A stretch of DNA of 64,000 nt, taken from Inquilinus limosus DSM 16000 (lineage in GTDB: Bacteria; Pseudomonadota; Alphaproteobacteria; DSM-16000; Inquilinaceae). Location of the stretch: positions 1 through 64,000 of the forward strand of contig NZ_AUHM01000022.1 in NCBI RefSeq assembly GCF_000423185.1, given 5' to 3'. How positions within the stretch are numbered: position 1 is the first letter of the stretch; each line of letters begins with the position of its first letter. This document shows positions 42,328-50,484 of this stretch, piece by piece. Below the pieces are notes generated by a model, which had not been told where the DNA came from, ran no database searches, and saw nothing but the letters and a program-made list of their open reading frames with translations. Position numbers and translations under genes: made by a program.

Positions 42328-43782
42328 TCAGGCCGCGGCGTCGACCGAAACGGTCAGGCCCAGCCGCTCGGCCACGCCGGCGCCGTAGGCCGGGTCGGCC
42401 TTGGCGAAATGGGCGATCTGGCGGCGCTGGATCGCCTCCGGCACCGGGCGCATCGAGGCGGCGATGTTGTCCATCAGTCGGGTGCGGGCGCCGTCGTCCA
42501 TCAGCCGGAACAGCGCGCCGGCCTGGCTGTAATCATCATTGCCGACGCGGTGGTCGTAGCGGTCGGCGGCGCCGCGCAGCGGCAGGGGCGGCTCGGCCGC
42601 CGCCGGGTCCTGCTTCGGGCCGCCGAAGCTGTTCGGCTCGTAGTTCACCGCGCCCTTGCCGTTGTTGTCGAAGCGCATCGCCCCGTCGCGCTGGTAGTTG
42701 CTGGCCACGGCGGCGTGCGGCCGGTTGACCGGCAGCAGGCCGTGATTGCCGCCCAGGCGATAGCGATGCGCGTCGCCATAGGCGAAGAGCCGGCCCTGCA
42801 GCATCTTGTCCGGGCTGAAGGAGATGCCGGGCACCACATTGGCCGGGCTGAAGGCCGACTGCTCGACCTCGGCGAAGTAGTTCTCCGGGTTCCGGTTCAG
42901 CACCAGCTCGCCGATCTCGATCAGCGGATGCGCGGCGTGCGGCCAGACCTTGGTCAGGTCGAACGGGTCGATCGGGAAGGCCTCGGCCTCCGCCTCGGTC
43001 ATGATCTGCACCGAGACTTTCCAGGCCGGGAACTCGCCGTCCTGGATCGAGGCGAACAGGTCACGGGTGGCATGGTCGGGATCGATGCCGATCATCGCCG
43101 TCGCCTGCTCGGCGGTGAAGTTCTGGATCCCCTGCTTCGTCTTGAAGTGATACTTCACCCACACCCGCTCGCCGGCGGCGTTGATCCAGCTGAAGGTGTG
43201 GCTGGAGAAGCCGTCCATGTGGCGGTAGCTGCGCGGCGTGCCGCGGTCGCTGAACAGGATGGTGAACTGGTGCAGCGTCTCCGGCGACAGGGAGGCGAAG
43301 TCCCAGACCGCCGTCGGGTCCTTCAGGTTGGTGGCCGGGTTGCGCTTCTGGGTGTGGATGAAGTCCGGGAACTTCAGCGGGTCGCGGATGAAGAAGACCG
43401 GCGTGTTGTTGCCGACGATGTCGTAGTTGCCGTCCTCGGTGTACAGCTTGAGGGCAAAGCCGCGCGGGTCGCGCTCGGCATCGGCCGAGCCCTTCTCGCC
43501 GCCGACGGTGGAGAAGCGCAGGAAGACCTCGGTCTCCTTGCCGACCTCCGACAGGAACTTCGCCCTGGTCCATTTCGTGACATCGGCGGTGACGCGGAAG
43601 GTGCCGTAGGCGCCGGCGCCCTTGGCGTGCACCACCCGCTCCGGGATCCGCTCGCGGTTGAAATGCGCCAGCTTCTCGATCAGGTGGAAGTCCTGGATCA
43701 GCACCGGGCCGCGCGGCCCTGCGGTCAGCGAGTTCTGGTTGTCGGACACCGGGGCGCCGAAGGTCGTCGTCAGGGTGGTCAT
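42328..43782 (-). CDS. katA: Monofunctional heme catalase KatA
   Basis: Dismutates H2O2 in the cytosol. The 484-residue length is that of small-subunit clade 3 catalases. The catalytic His52 is in [14 protein letters not shown], the distal Asn region in [21 protein letters not shown], and the heme-ligating Tyr in [21 protein letters not shown] lies 6 nt before the chosen ATG. The upstream region holds an element shared with the oxyR/hemH gap, so OxyR induction is likely. hemH next door may supply heme. Confidence 0.97.
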   Translation of the reverse strand: MTTLTTTFGAPVSDNQNSLTAGPRGPVLIQDFHLIEKLAHFNRERIPERVVHAKGAGAYGTFRVTADVTKWTRAKFLSEVGKETEVFLRFSTVGGEKGSADAERDPRGFALKLYTEDGNYDIVGNNTPVFFIRDPLKFPDFIHTQKRNPATNLKDPTAVWDFASLSPETLHQFTILFSDRGTPRSYRHMDGFSSHTFSWINAAGERVWVKYHFKTKQGIQNFTAEQATAMIGIDPDHATRDLFASIQDGEFPAWKVSVQIMTEAEAEAFPIDPFDLTKVWPHAAHPLIEIGELVLNRNPENYFAEVEQSAFSPANVVPGISFSPDKMLQGRLFAYGDAHRYRLGGNHGLLPVNRPHAAVASNYQRDGAMRFDNNGKGAVNYEPNSFGGPKQDPAAAEPPLPLRGAADRYDHRVGNDDYSQAGALFRLMDDGARTRLMDNIAASMRPVPEAIQRRQIAHFAKADPAYGAGVAERLGLTVSVDAAA

Positions 43783-43854
43783 CGAGGGCTCCTGTCGGGG
43801 GCGGGACATCCGCCGTGGGAAAGAGGGTTGCCGTCGCGCCGCGATCAGGGAAAT

Positions 43855-43879
43855 CGATCGTTCTTATCGGCGCGATAAG
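43855..43879 (-). promoter_or_regulatory. Candidate OxyR element upstream of katA
   Basis: On the minus strand: CTTATCG-CGC-CGATAAG, a palindrome, continuing A-ACG-ATCGATTTCC. The CGATAAGA...ATCGAT arrangement recurs in the oxyR/hemH gap. It lies about 73-97 nt before the katA start and overlaps the end of the docking-domain-like gene. Confidence 0.6.
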
Positions 43880-44046
43880 TGAACGCCGCGCTCGACCAGG
43901 GGCAGCAGGTCTCGGCGGTGACGGTGCAGCCGCAGCAGCAGCTGGGGCGGCAGGTCGCCCTGCACCCCGACCCGGCCGTTCTCGAGGGTCAGCCGGGCGC
44001 CGTGGCGGGCGAGGTCGGCGAGCAGCGCGTTCAGGGCGGGACGCAT
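43864..44046 (-). CDS. Stand-alone TubC-N-like docking domain peptide
   Basis: A 60-residue protein, MRPALNALLADLARHG onward. It has the pattern of the TubC N-terminal docking domain: a helix, then ARLTLENGRVGVQGD (beta hairpin with the LxxxxGR turn), then LPPQLLLRLHRHRRDLLPLV. In tubulysin-type NRPS/PKS lines this domain joins protein subunits. Here it is a separate gene, its ATG overlapping the hemH stop (TGATG), with no synthase nearby. It may mediate a protein contact connected with heme or catalase, or be a general partner domain. Recognition rests on pattern, not on a search. Confidence 0.65.
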   Translation of the reverse strand: MRPALNALLADLARHGARLTLENGRVGVQGDLPPQLLLRLHRHRRDLLPLVERGVHLSRR

Positions 44047-45056
44047 CAGGCCGCCCTCCGCATCGGCCCGGCGCCGAGGGCCCGCCGGACCTGGGCCACC
44101 AAGCCGGCGACATAGGCAGGATGCACGCCGACGGTCGGGACGCGGATGAAGGAGGGCACGCCGGCGGCCTCGGCCACCGCGCGGTATTCGCGGTCGAGCT
44201 CGACCAGCGTCTCTGAATGCTCGGAGACGAAAGCGACCGGCACCAGCACCAGGCCGACGCCGTCGCGCCCGGCCTGCCGCACCTCCTCCTCCGTGTCCGG
44301 CTTCAGCCATTCCTGCGGCGTCACCCGGCTCTGGAAGGCGATGCGCCAATCGAGGTCCGGCAGGCCGAGTGCCGCGACCACCGCCTCGGCCGAGGCGCGG
44401 ACCTGGTCGGGATACGGGTCGCCCGCCTTCACGATCGACAGCGGCAGGCCGTGGGCGGTGAACAGCAGGCGATGGCGCCCGCCGTCGCGCGGCCAGGCCC
44501 GGCGGATCAGATCCGCCTGGGCGGCGATGAAGCCGGGGTCGACGGGCGCCGCCTCGACGATCCGGGTCGGCGCGTCGAGCCCGGCCGCGCGGGCGGCTCG
44601 TGCCCAGTCCGCCAGGGCGGAGCGGGTGGTGGTGGTCGAATACTGCGGGTAGAGCGGCAGCAGCACGATCTCGTCCGGCCCCCAGGCGCGAACCAGCGCC
44701 GCCGTCTCGGCCGCGAAGGGGTGCCAGTAGCGCATCGCCACGAAGGACCGGACCTCGCCGAGATCGCCGAGCCGTTCGGCCACGGCCTGGCCTTGCGCCC
44801 GGGTCTGGCCGAGGATCGGCGAGGCGCCGCCGAGCTGGCGATAGATCCCCTGCGCGATCGGGGTGCGGCGCCGGGCGATCAGCCGGGCCACCGCGGCCCG
44901 CAGCGGGCCGGGCAAACGGATGATCTCGGGGTCGGAGAAGAAGTTGCGCAGGAACGGGCCGACCGCCTCCAGCCGGTCCGGGCCGCCGATCTGCAGCAGC
45001 ACCAGGGCGATGCGACGGCGACGGGCAGCGGGGACGGGTCCGGCGAAGGGCGACAT
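44046..45056 (-). CDS. hemH: Ferrochelatase
   Basis: Inserts Fe(II) into protoporphyrin IX, the last step of heme b synthesis, at the inner membrane. The 336 residues show VLLQIGGPDRLEAVGPFL near the start, the LLPLYPQYSTTTTRSAL motif, the catalytic His in LLFTAHGLPLS and the acidic path in FVSEHSETLVELDREY. The start is next to the oxyR regulatory gap and it is divergent from oxyR. Its stop overlaps the small docking-domain gene. Clustering with katA and oxyR implies heme supply for catalase under peroxide stress. Confidence 0.96.
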   Translation of the reverse strand: MSPFAGPVPAARRRRIALVLLQIGGPDRLEAVGPFLRNFFSDPEIIRLPGPLRAAVARLIARRRTPIAQGIYRQLGGASPILGQTRAQGQAVAERLGDLGEVRSFVAMRYWHPFAAETAALVRAWGPDEIVLLPLYPQYSTTTTRSALADWARAARAAGLDAPTRIVEAAPVDPGFIAAQADLIRRAWPRDGGRHRLLFTAHGLPLSIVKAGDPYPDQVRASAEAVVAALGLPDLDWRIAFQSRVTPQEWLKPDTEEEVRQAGRDGVGLVLVPVAFVSEHSETLVELDREYRAVAEAAGVPSFIRVPTVGVHPAYVAGLVAQVRRALGAGPMRRAA

Positions 45057-45096
45057 GGCGGGCTCCTGTGGCTGACCGGAGCCTCACTTACCGCTT

Positions 45097-45147
45097 CGAT
45101 AAGATCCAATCGATCTATCCGATCTGGTAGATAGACATCGCTTATCG
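45097..45147. promoter_or_regulatory. OxyR-type operator between hemH and oxyR
   Basis: An extended imperfect dyad with outer arms CGATAAG (45097) and CTTATCG (45141) and inner ATCTATC / GATAGA-like half sites, in the only AT-rich part of the gap. OxyR binds four spaced half sites over about 45 bp, which fits the length. It would control both hemH and oxyR. Confidence 0.65.
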
Positions 45148-45154
45148 TACATAG

Positions 45155-46111
45155 ATGGGCATGACCCTCGCCGGCCTCTCCCTTCGCGATCTCGAATATC
45201 TCGTCGCCGTCGCCGAGCTGCGCCATTTCGGCCAGGCGGCGGAGCGCTGCGGCGTCAGCCAGCCGGCGCTGAGCATGCAGATCCGCAAGCTGGAGGAGAC
45301 GCTGGGCCTGGCGGTGTTCGAGCGCGGGCCGAAAACGGTGCTGGTGACCGCCAAGGGCGAGGTCATCCTGGCCCAGGCCCGCCGCGTGCTGCTGGAGGCG
45401 CGCCGGCTGACGGCGCTGGCGCAGGAGCTGGACGCGCCCCTGTCCGGCCCGCTGACCGTGGGCGCGATCGAAACGCTGGGCCCCTATCTGTTCCCGCACA
45501 TGCTGAAGCCGCTGCGCCGGGCCTTCCCGAAGCTGGAGCTGGTGCTGCACGAGGGCCGCACCTACCAGCTGGTGGAGGCGCTGCGGCACGGCGCGCTGGA
45601 TCTGGTGTTCCTGTCGCTGCCGGTCGCCGATCCGCAGATCGCGACGGCGCCGCTGTTCTTCGAGCCCTTCGTCCTGGCCCAGCCGGCCGACCGGCCGGTG
45701 GCGGCGGACGGCGCCGCCCGAGTCGCCGAGCTGCCGCGCGAAGGCCTGCTGCTGCTGGAGGACGGGCACTGCCTGCGCGACCAGGCGCTGGAGGTGTGCG
45801 GCACGCTGGGCACCGGCGGCAAGCGGCACAGCACCAGCCTGGAAACTCTGCGCCAGATGATCGCGGCCGGCGCCGGCTACAGCCTGTTCCCGCGCCTGGC
45901 CACGCTGGGCGAGGCCAGCGTCGGCGGCCTGGTCAGCTATGCCGGCTTCGACGGCGCGCCGCCGGGCCGGATGATCGGCCTGGCCTGGCGCCAGAGCGAC
46001 CCGCGGGCGGAGCAGTTCGAGGCGCTGCGCCGCGTCCTGCTCGACCACCCTCCGCCCGGTACACGGATTGCGGACGGGGCCGAGCCCATGAAAAACGGGG
46101 GCGCGGCGTGA
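45155..46111 (+). CDS. oxyR: LysR-type peroxide regulator OxyR
   Basis: A 318-residue LysR regulator. The helix-turn-helix is FGQAAERCGVSQPALSMQIRKLEE. The redox pair Cys206 and Cys215 lies in GHCLRDQALEVC, the same spacing as Cys199-Cys208 of the E. coli protein, so disulfide activation by H2O2 is expected. An ATG two codons downstream is an alternative start. It is divergent from hemH, with katA beyond it. The last ~25 residues are not conserved. Confidence 0.95.
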   Translation: MGMTLAGLSLRDLEYLVAVAELRHFGQAAERCGVSQPALSMQIRKLEETLGLAVFERGPKTVLVTAKGEVILAQARRVLLEARRLTALAQELDAPLSGPLTVGAIETLGPYLFPHMLKPLRRAFPKLELVLHEGRTYQLVEALRHGALDLVFLSLPVADPQIATAPLFFEPFVLAQPADRPVAADGAARVAELPREGLLLLEDGHCLRDQALEVCGTLGTGGKRHSTSLETLRQMIAAGAGYSLFPRLATLGEASVGGLVSYAGFDGAPPGRMIGLAWRQSDPRAEQFEALRRVLLDHPPPGTRIADGAEPMKNGGAA

Positions 46112-46147
46112 GGCCGGCCCCCGTCGAAGCGATGCGATCCGCGCGGA

Positions 46148-46660
46148 TCACTCGTCGCGATGATGGTCCTTCACGTCGACGTCGATCGGCACGCCCGGCA
46201 GCTGCTTGGCGGTGCGGATCGCCAGGGCCGATTTGACGTGGTTGACGTTCGGCGCCGAGGTCAGCTGGGTGGTCAGGAAGCGCTGATAGCTGTCCCAGTC
46301 CTCGGCCACGATCTTCAGCAGGAAATCGGTCTCGCCGGCCAGCATGTGGCATTCGCGGACCAGCGGCCAGCTGCCGACCAGATCCTCGAACTTGCGCAGA
46401 TCGGCCTCGGCCTGGCTGGTCAGCCCGACCTGGGCGAAGACGGTGACGCCGAAGCCCAGCGCCTCGGGGTTGATGTCGGCATGGTAACCGCGGATGTAAT
46501 GCGCTTCCTCCAGCGCCCGGACTCGGCGCAGGCAGGGCGGGGCGGAGATGCCGGCACGGCGCGCCAGCTCGACATTCGTCATCCGGCCGTCGTCCTGGAG
46601 GTCGCGGAGGATACGGCGGTCGATGCGGTCGAGCTTCACACGGCGCATGGGTTCTCTCAT
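46148..46660 (-). CDS. Lrp/AsnC-family transcriptional regulator
   Basis: A 170-residue regulator. The N-terminal helix-turn-helix is DRIDRRILRDLQDDGRMTN...LARRAGISAPPCLRRVRALE. The C-terminal RAM domain, a ligand-binding and oligomerisation fold, has GVTVFAQVGLTSQAEADLRKFED and CHMLAGETDFLLKIVAED. A start four codons downstream (46648) is also possible. Members respond to amino acids such as leucine, alanine or lysine. It converges with oxyR and is divergent from the ELM1 gene; its targets are unknown. Confidence 0.92.
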   Translation of the reverse strand: MREPMRRVKLDRIDRRILRDLQDDGRMTNVELARRAGISAPPCLRRVRALEEAHYIRGYHADINPEALGFGVTVFAQVGLTSQAEADLRKFEDLVGSWPLVRECHMLAGETDFLLKIVAEDWDSYQRFLTTQLTSAPNVNHVKSALAIRTAKQLPGVPIDVDVKDHHRDE

Positions 46661-46749
46661 GAAAGGGCTTCCGTGATTACGCGCAAGGATATTGCCGGAC
46701 TTTCGCCGGGCGCAAGCGCAATCCTGTTTCGCGGGGAGGGTTTGGCAGC

Positions 46750-47718
46750 ATGAGCGCGACGCCGCGCGCGGGGACAGGCGACATCGGCTCCCTGCGGGTG
46801 TGGGTGGTGTCGGATGGCCGCCCGGCGAACGAGAACCAGTGCCTGGGTCTGGCGGAAGCGCTCGGCATCGTCCCGGAGGTGGTCCGACTCGGCACTCGCC
46901 ATGGCTGGCATCGGCTTCTCGATCCCGTTCGGCCCGCCGCCGGCTTCGGCCTGAACGGGCCGCCCTGGCCCGACCTGCTGATCGCAGCCGGCCGGCAGAG
47001 CGTGTATCCCGCCCTCGCCGTGAAACGGGCCAGCGGTCATCGGACGCGCCTTGTGCAAATATTTCGTCCCGGCGTCAACCCGCGGCGTTTCGATCTGATC
47101 GTGACGCCCCGCCACGACGGACTGAAAGCACCCAACGTCTTCGCCACCAGCGGCGCGCTCAACCTCGTCACCCCGGCCCGCCTCGCCGCGGCCGCGGCGG
47201 AGTGGGAGCCGGTGCTGGGCGGGCTGCCGCGACCACGCGCCGCGGTGCTGATCGGCGGCAGCAGCAAGTCGGTCGCGGTGCCGGCGGGCGCCGTGGCCCG
47301 ACTCGCCGGGCAGCTCGCCGACCTGGCCCGCAGCGGGGTCGGGCTGATGGTCACCACCAGCCGGCGCACGCCGGAGGGCGAGGCCGCGGCGCTGCGCCGG
47401 GCGCTGGAGGGGCTGCCCGCCTGGATCTGGGACGGCCGTCCGCCCAACCCCTACTTCGGCTTCCTGGCCCTGGCCGACGCGGTGATCGTCACCAATGACA
47501 GCATCAACATGACCTCGGAGGCGGCGACCACCGGCAAGCCGGTGCATGTCGTGCAGTGGGCCGAGCTGGCGCCGAAGCACCGCCGTTTCCACGAGGCGCT
47601 GGCGGCCGCGGGCGTCACCCGCCCCTTCGCCGGCCGGCTGGAGCAATGGGACTACACGCCGCTCGACGACACCGCGCAGGCGGCCGAACGGGTGCGGGCG
47701 CTGTTCCGGCCCGGCTGA
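46750..47718 (+). CDS. Mitochondrial fission ELM1-family protein
   Basis: A 322-residue protein of the ELM1 (DUF1022) family, a glycosyltransferase-B-like fold shared by alphaproteobacteria and plant mitochondria. Conserved parts are VWVVSDGRPANENQCLGLAEAL, LIAAGRQSVYPALAVKR, LVQIFRPGVNPRRFDLIVTP, VLIGGSSKSV and ADAVIVTNDSINMTSEAATTGKPV, the last resembling the nucleotide-sugar donor loop. In plants ELM1 recruits dynamin to mitochondria; the bacterial function is unknown, perhaps sugar transfer at the envelope. It is divergent from the Lrp gene with about 90 nt between starts. Confidence 0.88.
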   Translation: MSATPRAGTGDIGSLRVWVVSDGRPANENQCLGLAEALGIVPEVVRLGTRHGWHRLLDPVRPAAGFGLNGPPWPDLLIAAGRQSVYPALAVKRASGHRTRLVQIFRPGVNPRRFDLIVTPRHDGLKAPNVFATSGALNLVTPARLAAAAAEWEPVLGGLPRPRAAVLIGGSSKSVAVPAGAVARLAGQLADLARSGVGLMVTTSRRTPEGEAAALRRALEGLPAWIWDGRPPNPYFGFLALADAVIVTNDSINMTSEAATTGKPVHVVQWAELAPKHRRFHEALAAAGVTRPFAGRLEQWDYTPLDDTAQAAERVRALFRPG

Positions 47719-47740
47719 GGCGACGCCGAAGCAGCGGACC

Positions 47741-48199
47741 CTAGGGCTTCAGGAGCCTGAACTCGACAGCTGTCCCGGCCCGGATCTTCGCTGCGATGGC
47801 GTTCAGATCCGAAGACGCGCCGGCCGCGGCCGGCGCGAGATTCAGGCGACCGCCGGCGAGGGGCATCAGAATTCGCACCGACGGCGACACGATCTGCTCG
47901 CCGACTCGGATCTCGACGTCCCGATCCAGATGCTCCGACGTGAACTCGAACAGCCGCCCCGCGGCTGCCTCGGTCAGGGACACCCGGACCGACGGCCTCG
48001 GCAAGCCGTGATTGACCTGGACATCGGCGATATCGGATGGGACGAACCGAAGCACATCCCCGCCGAGCCCGGCCTGAGCCTGCGCCATGGCATCGGGTAT
48101 GAGTGGCCCACCGCCCGCGGTCGTGAGCGGACCTAGGGTCGCCAGCGTCGCCATAAGAACGGCGAGTGTTCTGCACCAAAAGTTCATTCTGCGCTTCAT
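47741..48199 (-). CDS. Secreted protein with SecDF P1 head-like domain
   Basis: A 152-residue exported protein. After a signal peptide (residues 1-40, ending DAMAQAQ) comes a single domain resembling the periplasmic P1 head of SecD: VNHGLPRPSVRVSLTEAAAGRLFEFTSEHLDR in parts, then VEIRVGEQIVSPSVRILMPLAGG. SecD itself is far larger and membrane-bound, so this is a head-only protein. Similar stand-alone domains are known but uncharacterised. There is no sec gene nearby, and it converges with the ELM1 gene. Start choice between two close ATGs is uncertain. Confidence 0.65.
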   Translation of the reverse strand: MKRRMNFWCRTLAVLMATLATLGPLTTAGGGPLIPDAMAQAQAGLGGDVLRFVPSDIADVQVNHGLPRPSVRVSLTEAAAGRLFEFTSEHLDRDVEIRVGEQIVSPSVRILMPLAGGRLNLAPAAAGASSDLNAIAAKIRAGTAVEFRLLKP

Positions 48200-48268
48200 T
48201 GACCAAGCCGGATCAATGCCTTAACTGACGACAGGGTATCACGTCGGGCGAACTCAGCGAGGTCGCGG

Positions 48269-48463
48269 ATGAGGAAAATTCCTGATCACAGCGACCCGCT
48301 CGAATGGCTCGTCTATCGCGTTGCAGATTTAGTGCGTAGGGCTTTTCCCAACGTGTTCGGTCGCCTGATTGCCGTGGCCATCCTTATCGCCGGGCTGACC
48401 ATTCTGATCGCCCTATACGGCAGCGAATGGTTGGCCATCCTGTCGAAATGGATAGGAGAGTAG
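48269..48463 (+). CDS. Small membrane protein of unknown function
   Basis: A 64-residue protein with a basic N-terminal half (DPLEWLVYRVADLVRRAF) and one transmembrane helix (LIAVAILIAGLTILIALYG). GAGG lies 6 nt before the ATG. It lies 6 nt before the next unknown gene, so the two form an operon. Base composition is visibly less GC-rich than the rest of the window. Confidence 0.65.
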   Translation: MRKIPDHSDPLEWLVYRVADLVRRAFPNVFGRLIAVAILIAGLTILIALYGSEWLAILSKWIGE

Positions 48464-48469
48464 CCCATC

Positions 48470-49087
48470 ATGGAAACTGTGGTGGTTCAACCGAACCTTG
48501 GACCAAAGCCGGCGCCGCATGAGTCGCTCGCCGTAGCTTCATTTGGCGCATTCGGAAATAGAATCCCGAGAGTTCGTGGGCACTATCACTATGCCACATT
48601 CGGGTATTATACCACCCGCACCCCGAATACTTATGTGCTCCAGATACAAGGATTGATGGGTTTTGCAAATTACACAGCACCAATTTTAGTCGCGATCGAG
48701 TACTATGACGCAGCGCAAAGAGCAACGGTTCGGGAGTGGCAAATAGCCGGGGGAGGCCAATCCCCGACGCAGGTCAGCATTGTTGCAGGAGGCTCTCAAG
48801 ACGGCAGGACTGAGGGAGCGTTTGAGATCAGAGTCGCGGTATTCCCACTGTCTGGGACTATTCCTGGCATAGGCCCGGCAGCACGATTTCTGGGACGGGT
48901 AGGAAGAGTGGCCAATCGCCTCGGCGATGCCATTGATGGAATCAATGTGAACCCGAGCTATCGCATTTCCCTGATTCAGGTGGCGCCAGCTCCACGCCCG
49001 CCGCAATTTGCCGGCCTCCAGTGCACAGCAGAAAATCCGTACGGAAGATCGGCAGACAATCGCATAATGACGATCATTCGATGGTAG
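48470..49087 (+). CDS. Protein of unknown function in a low-GC patch
   Basis: I do not recognise this 205-residue protein. It has no signal peptide or clear membrane helix. An aromatic-rich segment (HYHYATFGYYTTRTP) is followed by beta-rich stretches (YVLQIQGLMGFANYT, ILVAIEYYD) and a Gly-rich hydrophobic region (LSGTIPGIGPAARFLG). Codon use has many A/T-ending codons, unlike neighbours, which points to recent acquisition. It is co-transcribed with the small membrane-protein gene upstream. It could belong to a two-gene accessory unit such as a toxin or phage-derived pair, but nothing in the sequence shows this. Confidence 0.6.
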   Translation: METVVVQPNLGPKPAPHESLAVASFGAFGNRIPRVRGHYHYATFGYYTTRTPNTYVLQIQGLMGFANYTAPILVAIEYYDAAQRATVREWQIAGGGQSPTQVSIVAGGSQDGRTEGAFEIRVAVFPLSGTIPGIGPAARFLGRVGRVANRLGDAIDGINVNPSYRISLIQVAPAPRPPQFAGLQCTAENPYGRSADNRIMTIIRW

Positions 49088-49239
49088 AGAAGCTGCGAAC
49101 GCCCGTTGAGACTTGAGAAGTCCATGGGCCGGGCTATGACCGGCGACCCGTCGTCGGCCGCCGGTCCGCGCCTACCTTGCCACCCCGGGTGGCGGTGGCT
49201 ATCTATCGGTGACACTTCCCCGCAGCGGATTGTCGCCCC

Positions 49240-50247
49240 ATGCCGGCCACCCATCGCACCAAGGTCCTGATCATCGGTTCCGGCCCGGCCGGCTACACCG
49301 CCGCGATCTACGCGGCGCGCGCCAATCTGGAGCCAATCCTGGTGCAGGGGCTGCAGCCCGGCGGGCAGCTGACCATCACCACCGATGTCGAGAACTATCC
49401 CGGCTTCGCCGACGTGATCCAGGGCCCCTGGCTGATGGAGCAGATGGAGGCCCAGGCCCGGCACTGCGGCGCGCGGATGGAGTTCGACCTGATCACGAAG
49501 GTCGACTTCTCGCGCCGGCCCTTCGTCTGCACCGCCGATTCCGGCACGGTCTACGAGGCCGATTCGGTGATCATCGCCACCGGCGCCCAGGCGCGCTGGC
49601 TGGGCCTGCCCAGCGAGCAGGCGTTCCAGGGCCGCGGCGTCTCCGCCTGCGCCACCTGCGACGGCTTCTTCTTCCGCGGCAGGGAGGTGGCGGTGATCGG
49701 CGGCGGCAACTCCGCGGTCGAGGAGGCGCTGTACCTGACCAACCACGCCACCAAGGTGACGCTGGTGCACCGCCGCGACCAGCTGCGCGCTGAGCGCGTG
49801 CTGCAGGACCGGCTGTTCGCCCATCCCAAGATCGAGGTGGTGTGGAATCATGTGGTCGAGGAGATCGTCGGCGGCGGCATACCGGAAGCCGTGACCGGCG
49901 TCAGGCTGCGCGACACCCGCACCGGGGCCGAGACCCTGCTGCCGGTCGACGGCGTCTTCGTCGCCATCGGCCACGACCCGGCGACCGCGGTGTTCAAGGG
50001 CCATGTCCGCATGGACGCCGACGGCTACATCCTGACCGCGCCCGATTCGACCGCGACCGACGTGCCCGGCGTCTTCGCCGCCGGCGACGTCAAGGACCGG
50101 GTCTACCGCCAGGCGGTGACCGCCGCCGGCATGGGCTGCATGGCGGCGCTGGAGGCCGAGCGCTTCCTGTCCGAGCATGCCGGCACCGGACATCTGGCCC
50201 GGATCGCCGACCGCGACGCCCGCCCGGTGGCCGCCGCCGCGGGCTGA
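49240..50247 (+). CDS. trxB: Thioredoxin reductase
   Basis: An NADPH-dependent flavoprotein that reduces thioredoxin. The 335 residues include the FAD motif VLIIGSGPAGYTAAIYAARA, the redox pair Cys137/Cys140 in SACATCDGFFF, the NADPH motif VAVIGGGNSAVEEALYL and the closing GVFAAGDVKDRVYRQAVTAA. Length and order are typical. It lies upstream of a LysR gene on the same strand, an arrangement often seen in alphaproteobacteria. It supports MsrP-independent sulfoxide repair and OxyR reset. Confidence 0.96.
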   Translation: MPATHRTKVLIIGSGPAGYTAAIYAARANLEPILVQGLQPGGQLTITTDVENYPGFADVIQGPWLMEQMEAQARHCGARMEFDLITKVDFSRRPFVCTADSGTVYEADSVIIATGAQARWLGLPSEQAFQGRGVSACATCDGFFFRGREVAVIGGGNSAVEEALYLTNHATKVTLVHRRDQLRAERVLQDRLFAHPKIEVVWNHVVEEIVGGGIPEAVTGVRLRDTRTGAETLLPVDGVFVAIGHDPATAVFKGHVRMDADGYILTAPDSTATDVPGVFAAGDVKDRVYRQAVTAAGMGCMAALEAERFLSEHAGTGHLARIADRDARPVAAAAG

Positions 50248-50322
50248 GCCTGCTGCCGGCCTCCCGGCCCGCCTCGATTCGTAAGGGCGATGACGAAGGG
50301 GGTGCCATCCCCCCTTTCGAGT

Positions 50323-50348
50323 CGGGCGGCAACAATTGTTCCCGCCCG
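50323..50348. promoter_or_regulatory. Inverted repeat with AACAATTGTT centre
   Basis: CGGGCGG, a 12-nt centre containing the palindrome AACAATTGTT, then CCGCCCG, in the trxB-LysR gap. It could be an end-of-trxB hairpin or an operator; there is no T-run. Confidence 0.35.
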
Positions 50349-50484
50349 GCCCAAGCTTTGCTTGCGTTCCGTCGGGGGTGGCCGTCATAGTGTATATAGT
50401 GTGATTCGCAGGCGCGACGCCGAGCGCTGGTATATCGACCACCCCGCCCTAGTCGCCCGCGCAAGAAACGAACGGGTGCCGGAG

